DNA of 38,255 nt from Weissella confusa (GTDB lineage Bacteria > Bacillota > Bacilli > Lactobacillales > Lactobacillaceae). Positions 31,504 through 38,255 of the stretch are shown here, piece by piece. The translations under genes were made by a program, and so were the position numbers. How positions within the stretch are numbered: position 1 is the first letter of the stretch; each line of letters starts with the position of its first letter. Under the pieces are notes generated by a model. The model did not search any database and was not told the origin of the DNA. It saw nothing but the letters and a program-made list of their open reading frames with translations. Location of the stretch: positions 1-38,255 of the forward strand of contig JQAY01000007.1 of assembly GCA_001436895.1 (NCBI GenBank), read 5' to 3'.

Positions 31504-31562
31504 TCGTTATAGTTTTCCATAATTACAAAGCATTGGTAATGGTGATTATAGCGCAATATACT
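31504..31562. promoter_or_regulatory. LysR box and divergent promoters
   Basis: The box at 31504-31543 contains TTAT-N8-ATAA and CATTGGTAATGG, and matches 20121-20160 in 31 of 40 positions. For the plus-strand operon, TTGGTA (31533-31538), 18 bp, TATACT (31557-31562). For lysR, TATAAT on the minus strand (31550-31545) with TTTATG 17 bp upstream. Confidence 0.7.
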
Positions 31563-31588
31563 GAAGGCATAAAGTAGTGGAGGTGGAA

Positions 31589-31972
31589 ATGATGACATTA
31601 ACAGCAACACAACAAGAAATGTTTGCGCAGGCCGATGATTTTCATATCGCGCCTTACCGTGCCGATGGTAAAACTCCTGGCACGTTAACGTGGATTTGGT
31701 CTGTTGTGGTTAACGGCGAACTCTATGTACGTGCTTGGAACGGACAACGTTCGCGCTGGTATAACGCCGCTAAAGACCAAGGCGCTGGCAAGATTATGAT
31801 TACTGGTGATGAGTACACGGTAGCATTTGAGCTTGTGCCAGTTACTGGTAATGAAGGGCTGCAAGATCAAATTGATGACGCTTATCGTACGAAATACGCG
31901 GGTAGCCAGTATATGCCACCGATGATTGCTGACGGTCCGCGAAATGCAACGGTGCGTGTGATTCTTAAATAA
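31589..31972 (+). CDS. DUF2255 family protein
   Basis: Protein of 127 aa fitting the DUF2255 pattern, a small beta-barrel of the flavin-reductase/pyridoxamine-oxidase type: FHIAPYRADGKTPGTLTWIWSVVVNGELYVRAWNGQRSRWYNAA, then GKIMITGDEYTVAFELV. Function is not established. First gene of the LysR-controlled operon. GGAGG at 31579-31583 stands five bases before ATG 31589 and eight before the directly following ATG 31592; the true start may be either. Confidence 0.85.
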   Translation: MMTLTATQQEMFAQADDFHIAPYRADGKTPGTLTWIWSVVVNGELYVRAWNGQRSRWYNAAKDQGAGKIMITGDEYTVAFELVPVTGNEGLQDQIDDAYRTKYAGSQYMPPMIADGPRNATVRVILK

Positions 31973-31987
31973 ACGGAGGACATTAGG

Positions 31988-32857
31988 ATGACGATTTTTG
32001 ATGAAACCTATACTTTGAACAATGGCGTTAAGATTCCCAAAATCGGGTTCGGGACTTGGATGATTGAAGACAATGATGATGCCGCCAAAGCAGTCGAGAC
32101 AGCCATTAAAGTTGGTTACCGTCACATCGATACTGCCGAAGCGTACGGCAATGAAATTGGTGTCGGTCGTGGTGTTCGCAATGCCGGTGTGCCACGTGAA
32201 GACATATTTGTCACGACTAAGTTGCAAGCTGAATTTAAGAACTACGAAGAGGCAGTTGCAGCAATCGATCGTTCACTAAACGATTTGAATCTCGATTACA
32301 TCGACATGATGATTATTCACTCACCAAAACCTTGGGTTGAATTCCAAAATGATGAGCGTTTCTTTGAAGGAAATTTGGCAGCCTGGCGTGCGCTATCTGA
32401 AGCTCAAGCTGCTGGTAAGATTCGTGCTATCGGTGTGTCGAACTTCGATGAAATCGACTTGCAGAATATTCTTGATAACAGTGATGTGAAGCCGGCGGTT
32501 AATCAAGTTTTGGCGCACATTGGTAATGTACCATTTAGTGTATTTGATTTTGCCCAAAAGCATGACATTCAAATTGAAGCCTACTCACCATTTGGTCACG
32601 GTGAAATGTTGAAAAACAAAAACTTGCAACAAATGGCGAATAAGTACGGCGTTTCCGTCGCGCAATTGGGTATTCGCTACTTGTTGCAACTGAATACATT
32701 GCCATTGCCAAAAGCAACATCAGAAGCGCACATGACGGCTAATGCGACTGTGGACTTCACTATTTCGGATGACGATATGGACTTGTTGAACAAGGTAACG
32801 TTTAACGACTATGGTGAGTTTAGTGGCTTCCCAGTTTACGGTGGCACATTGGATTAG
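31988..32857 (+). CDS. Aldo-keto reductase
   Basis: NADP(H)-dependent aldo-keto reductase of 289 aa, (beta/alpha)8 barrel, of the 2,5-diketo-gluconate/prostaglandin-F-synthase-like group. Motifs: GFGTWMI, GYRHIDTAEAYGNE with catalytic Asp and Tyr, VTTKL with catalytic Lys, MMIIHSP with catalytic His, AIGVSNF, NQV, and LPKAT..AHM for cofactor binding. Substrate unknown. GGAGG SD 15 bases after the previous gene. It is the middle of an operon with CMD and cupin proteins. Confidence 0.94.
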   Translation: MTIFDETYTLNNGVKIPKIGFGTWMIEDNDDAAKAVETAIKVGYRHIDTAEAYGNEIGVGRGVRNAGVPREDIFVTTKLQAEFKNYEEAVAAIDRSLNDLNLDYIDMMIIHSPKPWVEFQNDERFFEGNLAAWRALSEAQAAGKIRAIGVSNFDEIDLQNILDNSDVKPAVNQVLAHIGNVPFSVFDFAQKHDIQIEAYSPFGHGEMLKNKNLQQMANKYGVSVAQLGIRYLLQLNTLPLPKATSEAHMTANATVDFTISDDDMDLLNKVTFNDYGEFSGFPVYGGTLD

Positions 32858-32868
32858 GGGTGATTATC

Positions 32869-33192
32869 ATGACGGAAAAAGTAACGGCAGGACATGACGC
32901 ACTTGGTAAATTTGCACCAAAGTTTGCGGAACTTAATGACGATGTATTGTTTGGGCAAGTCTGGTCACGTGAAGCTGAATTGTCAGCCCGTGATCGTTCA
33001 TTAACGACCATTACGGCATTGATTTCAACTGGCGCTTTTGAGCAATTACCATTTCACATGGCAAAGGCCAAGGATAACGGCCTGACTGCTGATGAAGTGG
33101 CTGAAATTATTACGCAATTGGCATTCTATGTTGGTTGGCCAAAGGCGTGGTCAGCATTTAACATTGCAAAAGAAGTATTCGGAGAAAAGTAA
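32869..33192 (+). CDS. Carboxymuconolactone decarboxylase-like protein
   Basis: All-helical CMD/YurZ-type protein of 107 aa. It shows LSARDRSLTTITALISTGAFEQLPFHMAKAKDNGLTADEVAEIITQLAFYVGWPKAWSAF in order, the family core. The CxxC of AhpD peroxidases is absent; Glu and His (EQLPFH) remain, as in the true decarboxylase-like branch. A GTG at 32860 is in frame; ATG 32869 with AGGGG in front is chosen. Its stop overlaps the start of the cupin gene. Such proteins occur with aldo-keto reductases and cupins, but the joint reaction is unknown. Confidence 0.9.
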   Translation: MTEKVTAGHDALGKFAPKFAELNDDVLFGQVWSREAELSARDRSLTTITALISTGAFEQLPFHMAKAKDNGLTADEVAEIITQLAFYVGWPKAWSAFNIAKEVFGEK

Positions 33193-33596
33193 TGGCAAAG
33201 TACGAAGAGATTAAGCAAGGAACGATTTTTCCGGCGGGTGTTTTGAATCCATACGGTGACTTCTTCGTTGGTGATACGTATCTAACGAATTTGGTGACGT
33301 CACCTGATGACAAAATCGGGGTTGGCTCAGTGTCATTTGAGCCGGGTTCACGTAATAACTGGCACATTCACCATGATGGTTATCAAATTTTACTTGTCAC
33401 AGCTGGTGAAGGTTGGTACCAAGAAGAAGGGCAACCAGCGCAATCATTGAAAGCTGGTGATACGATTGTGACCAAAGATGGCGTGAAGCACTGGCACGGG
33501 GCCAAGAAGGATAGTTGGTTTGAGCACATCGCGATTACCGCTGGTACGCCAGAGTGGTTAGAGCCGGTGTCAGACGAGCTTTACGATACACTGTAA
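33192..33596 (+). CDS. Cupin-domain protein
   Basis: Single-domain cupin of 134 aa. Motif 1 is GSRNNWHIHHDGYQILLVTAGEGWYQ with two His as metal ligands plus Gln/Glu. Motif 2 is LKAGDTIVTKDGVKHWHGAKKD with further His. The ATG overlaps the CMD stop by one base, so translation is coupled. Cupins beside CMD proteins are often annotated as one bifunctional protein; here they are separate. Exact role unknown. Confidence 0.9.
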   Translation: MAKYEEIKQGTIFPAGVLNPYGDFFVGDTYLTNLVTSPDDKIGVGSVSFEPGSRNNWHIHHDGYQILLVTAGEGWYQEEGQPAQSLKAGDTIVTKDGVKHWHGAKKDSWFEHIAITAGTPEWLEPVSDELYDTL

Positions 33597-33604
33597 TAAC
33601 TGTG

Positions 33605-33646
33605 AAGCAATTAATCTATGATAGCGTAGGTTGATTGCTTTTTATT
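33605..33646 (+). terminator. Terminator of the LysR-controlled operon
   Basis: AAGCAATTAATC (33605-33616) pairs with GGTTGATTGCTT (33629-33640, two G-U pairs), followed by a T-rich run. Confidence 0.8.
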
Positions 33647-33653
33647 TAGAATG

Positions 33654-33677
33654 TTTTTGTTGCAAATGCAACAAAAA
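33654..33677. promoter_or_regulatory. Operator of the second marR gene
   Basis: TTTTTGTTGCA and TGCAACAAAAA form perfect 11-bp arms around AA. The core TTGCAAATGCAA (33660-33671) is the reverse complement of the two copies at 18290 and 18332. It lies 30 bases before the start codon. Confidence 0.7.
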
Positions 33678-33707
33678 GAGGTTAAGATATTCGTTGAGGA
33701 CAACAAT

Positions 33708-34160
33708 ATGACGAGTAATTTGAGAGAAATTGGCATGATTGCCCGAGCTTTGGATTCAATTAGTAATGTTGAATTCAAAGCCTTTGATTTGACCAAGGGT
33801 CAGTATCTGTACTTAGCCCGTATCGCAGAGAATCCAGGTATCATTCAGGAAGAATTGTCTGAGATGATTATGGTTGATCGCACAACGGTTGCGCGTGCCG
33901 TTAAAAAGCTGTTAGCGGACGGCATGATTGTGAAGCGGGACAGTGCAGAAAACCTGAAGATTAAGCATTTGGAAGTGAAGGATAAAGGTCGTGAATTGTA
34001 TGACGTTATCAAACGTGAAAATGATTATTCAGAAATGGTCGCGTTGCAAGGATTTACAGCAGATGAGGTGCAAACGCTAAATGACCTGTTACACCGAATG
34101 CGTGAGAATGTTGCAAGTGACTGGAATGCGGTCAAGAAAGGCCACCAACGAGAGTATTAG
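33708..34160 (+). CDS. MarR-family regulator (second paralogue)
   Basis: Winged-helix regulator of 150 aa. HTH is EELSEMIMVDRTTVARAVKKLLADGMI (about 49-75), and the wing is KRDSAENLKIKHLEV. It shares ENPG, D-R-(T/S)-T and KKL with the protein encoded at 17852-18253, and their gene fronts carry the same palindrome. The frame is open 19 codons upstream, but that part would run through the palindrome; ATG 33708 is chosen, although its SD (GAGGA, 33696-33700) is moderate. It is followed after nine bases by a GNAT gene and is probably co-transcribed. Confidence 0.88.
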   Translation: MTSNLREIGMIARALDSISNVEFKAFDLTKGQYLYLARIAENPGIIQEELSEMIMVDRTTVARAVKKLLADGMIVKRDSAENLKIKHLEVKDKGRELYDVIKRENDYSEMVALQGFTADEVQTLNDLLHRMRENVASDWNAVKKGHQREY

Positions 34161-34169
34161 GAGAGAAAT

Positions 34170-34688
34170 ATGACGACGACACTTAAGCGATTAACTGTAG
34201 CTGATGTAAATGAGCTACGCGAGATTTCGATTGAAACGTTTACAGATACATTTGGCGCTCAAAACACGCCTGAAAATTTGCGTGATTATTTGGCTGATGC
34301 CTATCAAGAATCAGTGCTTGCAAAAGAATTAGAAAATGCCGAGTCATTATTCTATTTCGTGATGGTTGATGATGAAATTGCAGGCTATTTGAAGTTGAAT
34401 GTTGGGGATGCCCAGTCTGAAGAGATGGGTGAGACAGCGCTCGAAGTTGAACGTATCTATGTTCGTAAGAGTTTCCAACGTCGTGGATTGGGGCGCGTCT
34501 TTATTACTGAGGCTGAAAAGGTTGCCCATGAGTTACATAAGGATCGCATTTGGCTTGGTGTTTGGGAGTACAACCCGAATGCGATTGCTTTTTACGAGAA
34601 GATGGGCTTCTCAAAGACTGGTGAGTCCCACGATTTTTACATGGGCACGGATCGACAAACAGATATCTTGATGGCCAAGGAATTGTGA
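34170..34688 (+). CDS. GNAT-family N-acetyltransferase
   Basis: Acetyl-CoA dependent transferase of 172 aa. Motif A is VERIYVRKSFQRRGLGRVFITEA with the CoA-binding QRRGLG at 103-108. Motif B is LGVWEYNPNAIAFYEKMGF. The overall pattern resembles PaiA, the polyamine acetyltransferase, but substrate identity is not proven. AGGAGAG SD. It lies directly behind the second marR gene, so it is likely under that regulator. Confidence 0.9.
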   Translation: MTTTLKRLTVADVNELREISIETFTDTFGAQNTPENLRDYLADAYQESVLAKELENAESLFYFVMVDDEIAGYLKLNVGDAQSEEMGETALEVERIYVRKSFQRRGLGRVFITEAEKVAHELHKDRIWLGVWEYNPNAIAFYEKMGFSKTGESHDFYMGTDRQTDILMAKEL

Positions 34689-34698
34689 GCATGTCCAG

Positions 34699-35082
34699 AT
34701 GAAGAGTAAAACAGTGCAGCTTATCATACTAAACGTTGTGACAGCGTTCATTATGCCTGCCTACATGTTATTTGTTTTCTATGGTTGGTTGCATTTGATT
34801 AATCCAATATGGGATGTCAAAGCTACTAATGACTTAATATTGATGCCGATAATGCTGTTGCTAGTTTTGTTATTAGTTGCATTGGTGTTCGGACCGTTAC
34901 TAGTGACCATCTGGTTTAATGCTAGATATTTTAGAAAGCGTGCACGGAATGGTGGCAAGGACACAATCTGGATTGCTTTAATAACACTCGCTGCGTACAT
35001 CGAGGCCTGGTATTTTGGTAACCACTATTTGTGGAAGGTGATCGAGACCGTCCAGAACGATTATGTCTGGACATGGTGGTAA
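34699..35082 (+). CDS. Small membrane protein, 127 aa
   Basis: Not recognised. Three membrane helices: about residues 8-32, 47-70 and 88-106. A basic loop RYFRKRARNGGKD follows the second. The C-terminus ends with Trp-rich YVWTWW. Only a weak SD is visible, and the start is ten bases after the GNAT stop, so translation may depend on coupling. Function unknown. Confidence 0.6.
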   Translation: MKSKTVQLIILNVVTAFIMPAYMLFVFYGWLHLINPIWDVKATNDLILMPIMLLLVLLLVALVFGPLLVTIWFNARYFRKRARNGGKDTIWIALITLAAYIEAWYFGNHYLWKVIETVQNDYVWTWW

Positions 35083-35095
35083 TTCGGAGTGGAAT

Positions 35096-35140
35096 GAAAA
35101 AAACAGATTCCCTAGTGGCGTTGTTCACTGGGGAATCTGT
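35096..35140 (-). terminator. Terminator of the small minus-strand membrane gene
   Basis: A 15-bp stem (35103-35117 with 35126-35140). The T-run is on the minus strand (A7 at 35097-35103 on the plus strand). The plus-strand gene ending at 35082 may share the hairpin but lacks a T-run. Confidence 0.85.
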
Positions 35141-35155
35141 CGTTAATGAGCTGTG

Positions 35156-35365
35156 TTATAGGAATGTAAGGGCCAATCCAACGAATTCAATCATCCAAAT
35201 GAATGGCCAGCCAACGCCTTTGAAGAAACTCTTCATCACGCCACCAAATGTGACATGCCCAGCGTTTTTACGGATGTAGTTCACGATGCCAACGATACCT
35301 GAAATCAAAAGAATTATGGCTAGAATGATGACTCCGTATGTCAAAATTGTTTGAATGGATAGCAT
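35156..35365 (-). CDS. Small membrane protein, 69 aa
   Basis: Not recognised. One long membrane helix (about residues 6-28, LTYGVIILAIILLISGIVGIV), a basic middle (NYIRKNAG), and a second hydrophobic stretch at the C-terminus (about 50-69). The open frame extends 22 codons upstream, but AGGAGG before the ATG at 35365 marks the start. It has its own terminator. Confidence 0.75.
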   Translation of the reverse strand: MLSIQTILTYGVIILAIILLISGIVGIVNYIRKNAGHVTFGGVMKSFFKGVGWPFIWMIEFVGLALTFL

Positions 35366-35515
35366 GATTGGTTCCTCCTGAACTGATTTAGTGCTGTTAG
35401 GATACATGACGTTGGGCAGGTTGTCAGTCATGACAGGGGCAAAGTGCTAGAAATGGCACAAATGTACATGTATTTTTTGTCAGGAAGGTCCGTGGCTTAA
35501 TGGGCGTGCACGTTG

Positions 35516-35521
35516 TATAAT
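35516..35521 (+). promoter_or_regulatory. Promoter -10 of the DUF2075 gene
   Basis: A perfect TATAAT only ten bases before the ATG at 35532. The -35 region (35493-35498, TGGCTT) is poor. If used, the mRNA would have a leader of only a few bases. Confidence 0.45.
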
Positions 35522-35531
35522 TGAAAGCATT

Positions 35532-36701
35532 ATGAATAAGATTTTACAAGAACAATTTTTCGTTGATAATCTATCAGCGCAACAAGAAGCCGTTATTTCT
35601 AACATGAACGCCTACATTGGGGATGGTTTGAAGCAAAACGATCACCGTGTGGCAATTATCCAAGGTGCTGCTGGTACCGGTAAGTCAGTTGTTTTGATGA
35701 ACTTGGTTACTAAGTACATGACTGACAAGCGTTACAAGACTGCATTGGTTGTTAACCACCCTGAGCTATTCAAGGCCTACAAGGATTTGGCCGTTGATAT
35801 TCCAGGTATGCGCGACAAGGACATTACGCGTCCGACGCCATTGATTAACAACGCGCAAAAGCGTAACTGGAAGTACGATGTTATTTTCGTTGACGAAGCG
35901 CACTTGCTATTGTCAAAGCCAGAGCCATACATGCACTACAATGGTGAAAACCAATTGCAGGACTTGATGGATTTGGCTAAGGTTGTGGTCGTGGTTTACG
36001 ACTTCGCCCAAGTGTTCCAATCAAAGATGTACTGGGATAAGGACTTGCTATTTAAGACGATTGGCAAGCACCCATATCACCAATTCGACATGGACTTCCA
36101 ATACCGTATGGTGGCCAGCCAAGAACAAGTGGACTGGATGGATGATTTGACGGCTGAAAAGCCATTGCACCCATTCCCAAACAATTCTGATTTTGAATTC
36201 AAGGTCTTTGACAAGGCGGGTGATTTGTACGAAGCCATTAAGGCGAAAAACAAGGAATTCGGTCAAAGTCGTGTTGTTGCAACGTCAGGATTCCCACGTA
36301 TTGATGGACGCCACAACGTTGAAATGGATACGTTTAACTTGCCTTGGGATGAGTGGGATCCACAACGTACGCACTGGGCCAAGCGTGAGGGTTCAATTAC
36401 GCAAGTTGGAACGATTTATACGTTGCAGGGATTTGATTTGAATTATGTGGGGATGATTATCGGTCCTTCATTTGGTTACGATCCTAAGACGGATAGCGTA
36501 ACGATTATTCCTGAAAAGTATTCTCACAAGGAAATTTTCAAGAAGCGTCAAGATCGTAAGTTCACGGAAGAAGAGTACAAGGCCTTTATTGCCAACGTTT
36601 TGAACGTCTTGATCAAGCGCGGTAAGTATGGTTTGTACTTGACGGCGTACGATGACGCTTTGCGTGCACGTTTGCTGGAATTGCAAGAAGAGAATAAGTA
36701 A
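35532..36701 (+). CDS. DUF2075-domain ATPase (helicase-like)
   Basis: P-loop NTPase of 389 aa related to superfamily 1 helicases. Walker A is IIQGAAGTGKSVVLMNL (about 43-59). Walker B is VIFVDEAHLLLSKP (about 117-130). VVVVYDFAQVFQS corresponds to motif III, and FQYRMVASQEQVDW to motif IV. Late motifs are TIYTLQGFDLNYVGMIIGPSF (motif V-like, about 297-317) and a C-terminal NVLIKRGKYGLYLTAYD (motif VI-like). This is the DUF2075 pattern. Substrate and role are not established. Codon bias is strong, so it may be well expressed. The SD is only GAAAG. Own terminator follows. Confidence 0.88.
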   Translation: MNKILQEQFFVDNLSAQQEAVISNMNAYIGDGLKQNDHRVAIIQGAAGTGKSVVLMNLVTKYMTDKRYKTALVVNHPELFKAYKDLAVDIPGMRDKDITRPTPLINNAQKRNWKYDVIFVDEAHLLLSKPEPYMHYNGENQLQDLMDLAKVVVVVYDFAQVFQSKMYWDKDLLFKTIGKHPYHQFDMDFQYRMVASQEQVDWMDDLTAEKPLHPFPNNSDFEFKVFDKAGDLYEAIKAKNKEFGQSRVVATSGFPRIDGRHNVEMDTFNLPWDEWDPQRTHWAKREGSITQVGTIYTLQGFDLNYVGMIIGPSFGYDPKTDSVTIIPEKYSHKEIFKKRQDRKFTEEEYKAFIANVLNVLIKRGKYGLYLTAYDDALRARLLELQEENK

Positions 36702-36709
36702 TTGTGATT

Positions 36710-36743
36710 AACGCGTTTAGCTTTTGAGCTAAACGTGTTTTTT
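36710..36743 (+). terminator. Terminator after the DUF2075 gene
   Basis: AACGCGTTTAGC (36710-36721) pairs with GCTAAACGTGTT (36728-36739, one G-U), followed by T. Confidence 0.92.
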
Positions 36744-36860
36744 GTATTCACTACTTTGTCGAGTTGGACGGATGATGTGAAGGCTAAAATCAATCACCAC
36801 GTTGCTGAAAAAGCTGGCAAAGTCGTAATAATGATAACGTTTTCACAAAATAAAATGGCT
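36744..36860 (+). pseudogene. Possible 3' remnant of a lost gene
   Basis: One frame without its own ATG and SD reads SSWTDDVKAKINHHVAEKAG and then KVVIMITFSQNKMAM before a stop. It looks more like protein than random sequence but has no family I can name and no start. It may be a leftover of a deleted gene, or chance. Confidence 0.25.
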
Positions 36861-36918
36861 ATGTAAGAGCATTCACGGGCGCTTTAAGCGTTTCTTTGTT
36901 CCTTTTTTCACAAGTTCG

Positions 36919-36927
36919 TGCTATAGT
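36919..36927 (+). promoter_or_regulatory. Extended -10 promoter of the 126-aa gene
   Basis: TGCTATAGT, with TATAGT at 36922-36927 and the TG extension. The -35 is weak. Confidence 0.5.
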
Positions 36928-36963
36928 AAATGCATTGATAAAAATGATTTAGAGGTAAACGAC

Positions 36964-37344
36964 ATGACTGCTGTGATGACGACGAATATTATTAATGTAA
37001 ACAACCACTTCAACAATGTGCTACGCAAGTTGCGCGCTGGCCAAACTGTTTCATCTGTTGTTCGTGAAGAGGGTTGGGCTGCCCCAGTTTTGGAGCAAAT
37101 GCAAACATGGTATACGTTTGATTACGAAGACTACATGTCAGATATCCGTACTATCGAAGCCGGCGAGCAACTACGTGAGCTTGAGTCAGCTGAAGAGGCT
37201 TGCAACTTGTTGATGGTTTACGCTGCAACGCGTCGTGATGGGTTCGATTACAAGGATGCCTACTACGAAATGTGCCGTTTGAACGATGAGTCAACAGACT
37301 ACCGTGCGAACGTTTTGGCTGTTATTGACAACGCAGCTGCTTAA
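36964..37344 (+). CDS. Acidic 126-aa protein, unknown
   Basis: Not recognised. Helical, acidic, cytoplasmic. The N-terminal part (NHFNNVLRKLRAGQTVSSVVREEGWAAPVLEQMQTWY, about 13-50) could form a short helix-turn-helix-like unit, while the rest (YEDYMSDIRTIEAGEQLRELESAEEACNLL) is a helical bundle. AGAGG SD, own promoter and terminator. Strong codon bias suggests good expression. No homologue comes to mind. Confidence 0.75.
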   Translation: MTAVMTTNIINVNNHFNNVLRKLRAGQTVSSVVREEGWAAPVLEQMQTWYTFDYEDYMSDIRTIEAGEQLRELESAEEACNLLMVYAATRRDGFDYKDAYYEMCRLNDESTDYRANVLAVIDNAAA

Positions 37345-37361
37345 TTTAAAATATGACTTTT

Positions 37362-37401
37362 AACACCTAACTTTGTTTGGATACGAGGTTGGGTGTTTTA
37401 T
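37362..37401 (+). terminator. Terminator after the 126-aa gene
   Basis: AACACCTAAC (37362-37371) pairs with GTTGGGTGTT (37388-37397, with G-U pairs), followed by a T-rich run. Confidence 0.82.
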
Positions 37402-37441
37402 TTTGTTATACTTGTGCTTAATAATACGAGGGAGGTGTGCT

Positions 37442-38092
37442 ATGCAAGACATATTTGATCTACTTAAGGCGCATGCAGATTCGGAAACGGCAGTGGGAAT
37501 GTCTGCGTATCAACGCAACCAGTTTCCGTTTCTGGGCATTAAAACGCCAGTCCGCCGAGAATTAACCAAGCCGTTTATCAAGGCTGCCAAGCAAAGTGGC
37601 GTGATTGACTGGGATTTTGTAGAGACTGCTTGGAAACAAGATGCCCGTGAATACCAATATGTGGCCTTGGATGTGTTGAAAGCACAGATGGATTTGTTGG
37701 TTCCTGATGATTTAGCGCGTTTCCAAGCATTGGCGATGCGTAAGTCATGGTGGGATACAGTTGATAACATGGCGCACGAAGTTGGCCATATTGTTGTCAC
37801 GTATCCTGAAACAAAAGGAACGATGCTGGCTTGGAGTCGACATGATGACTTTTGGGTGCGTCGTTTGGCGATTCTTCATCAATTGTTTTTGAAGGATCAA
37901 ACGGATACAGCGTTAATGACGGAAATTCTAACTGCTAACTTTGGTTCGTCTGAGTTTTTTATTAACAAAGCCATTGGCTGGGCATTGCGTCAGTATAGTA
38001 AGACGAATCCTGATTGGGTGCGTGAGTTTATTGCAACTCATGAAAGCGAAATGACGCCATTATCAATTCGTGAAGGCAGCAAATATGTCTAG
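37442..38092 (+). CDS. AlkD-like DNA alkylation repair protein
   Basis: HEAT-repeat protein of 216 aa of the DNA alkylation repair family (AlkC/AlkD type), which in AlkD removes N3/N7-alkylated bases. Signs: MSAYQRNQFPFLGIKTPVRRELTKPF near the N-terminus, DAREYQYVALDVL, RKSWWDTVDNMAHEVGHIV with the conserved Trp-Asp pair, WVRRLAILHQL, and FFINKAIGWALRQYSKTNPDWV. The frame is open upstream to 37373, but that part overlaps a terminator; GGAGG just before ATG 37442 sets the start. Activity on a given lesion is inferred. Confidence 0.9.
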   Translation: MQDIFDLLKAHADSETAVGMSAYQRNQFPFLGIKTPVRRELTKPFIKAAKQSGVIDWDFVETAWKQDAREYQYVALDVLKAQMDLLVPDDLARFQALAMRKSWWDTVDNMAHEVGHIVVTYPETKGTMLAWSRHDDFWVRRLAILHQLFLKDQTDTALMTEILTANFGSSEFFINKAIGWALRQYSKTNPDWVREFIATHESEMTPLSIREGSKYV

Positions 38093-38137
38093 GATAACGG
38101 CCTGCAAAAAAATAATTACTTTTTTGAGGTTTTAGAC

Positions 38138-38166
38138 TTTACAAACAAAAACAAAGGGCGTATATT
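38138..38166 (+). promoter_or_regulatory. Promoter of the tRNA-Arg gene
   Basis: TTTACA (38138-38143), exactly 17 bp, TATATT (38161-38166). Transcription would start about 27 bases before the tRNA. Confidence 0.75.
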
Positions 38167-38199
38167 TAATTATGTTGTTGAGGCAACGAATTAGATATT

Positions 38200-38255
38200 G
38201 GGCTTATATGCTAATTGGATAAACACCCCGGCTACGAACCGGGTATTGCAGGTTC
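38200..38255 (+). tRNA. tRNA-Arg (ACG), cut by the window end
   Basis: The first 56 bases of a tRNA fit the cloverleaf exactly. Acceptor 5' strand GGGCTTA, then TA, D-arm TGCT-AATTGGATA-AACA (one C-A mismatch in the stem), anticodon stem CCCGG/CCGGG around CTACGAA with anticodon ACG, variable TATT, T-stem GCAGG and loop start TTC. The 3' acceptor half is outside. The wobble A is expected to become inosine, needing TadA. Confidence 0.9.

Noticed and set aside
1-38255. CRISPR array, prophage or insertion sequence
   Set aside because: No regularly spaced repeats, no transposase, integrase or phage structural gene, and no flanking duplications seen. The partial tRNA-Arg at the right edge is a type often used for integration, but no integrase lies in the window.

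Overview
The window reads as the chromosome of a low-to-moderate GC lactic acid bacterium, most likely Weissella. That genus call is inference from the strong preference for TTG leucine codons, AGGAGG-type ribosome binding sites, the gene order and the gene content; no 16S sequence is present. Nearly all of it is coding, with short gaps holding clear hairpin terminators. I see no CRISPR array, insertion sequence, phage gene or rRNA. One tRNA-Arg gene starts at the right edge and is cut by it.

Left part (1-10900), mostly core genes. A structured leader precedes an unrecognised acidic 476-aa protein. Then come a small membrane protein, a HAD phosphatase, and a murI-rdgB-yfcE-like operon (cell wall precursor, nucleotide-pool cleaning, phosphodiesterase). 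The DsbA-fold adaptor spxH diverges from relQ-nadK-rluD-like-mgtE, an order resembling the Bacillus yjbH-yjbM-yjbN-yjbO block. A Bcr/CflA drug exporter follows with a terminator hairpin directly in front of its ribosome binding site.

Middle (10934-24541), accessory metabolism and regulation. A four-gene operon encodes an ABC exporter plus a LytTR regulator and its DUF3021 membrane partner; three 21-bp-phased repeats in front of it look like LytTR boxes. Next are an AIM24 protein, ribose pyranase with a FucP-like sugar permease, a ring-cleaving dioxygenase, a MarR regulator divergent from a LysE exporter, a zinc alcohol dehydrogenase, an SDR, a Doc-like protein lacking its catalytic histidine, a YjbR protein, a secreted small protein, and a divergent epimerase/TetR pair.

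Right part (24542-38255). An ABC-F protein sits behind a leader with mutually exclusive hairpins (attenuator). Then a DMT transporter, a Nox/CoADR-type flavoprotein, an unknown membrane protein, and a LysR regulator divergent from a DUF2255/aldo-keto reductase/CMD/cupin operon. A second MarR with a GNAT acetyltransferase, small membrane proteins, a DUF2075 ATPase, an unknown 126-aa protein, an AlkD-like protein and the tRNA end the window.

The most interesting signals are regulatory. (1) A 40-bp box is shared by the SDR gene and the LysR-divergent operon 11 kb away, which suggests one LysR regulon of oxidoreductases. (2) A palindrome TTGCA-N2-TGCAA is shared by the two paralogous MarR genes (LysE exporter; GNAT). 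(3) The ABC-F leader can fold as terminator with buried SD, or as antiterminator. (4) Phased LytTR boxes precede the ABC/LytTR/DUF3021 operon. All are pattern observations from the sequence and untested.
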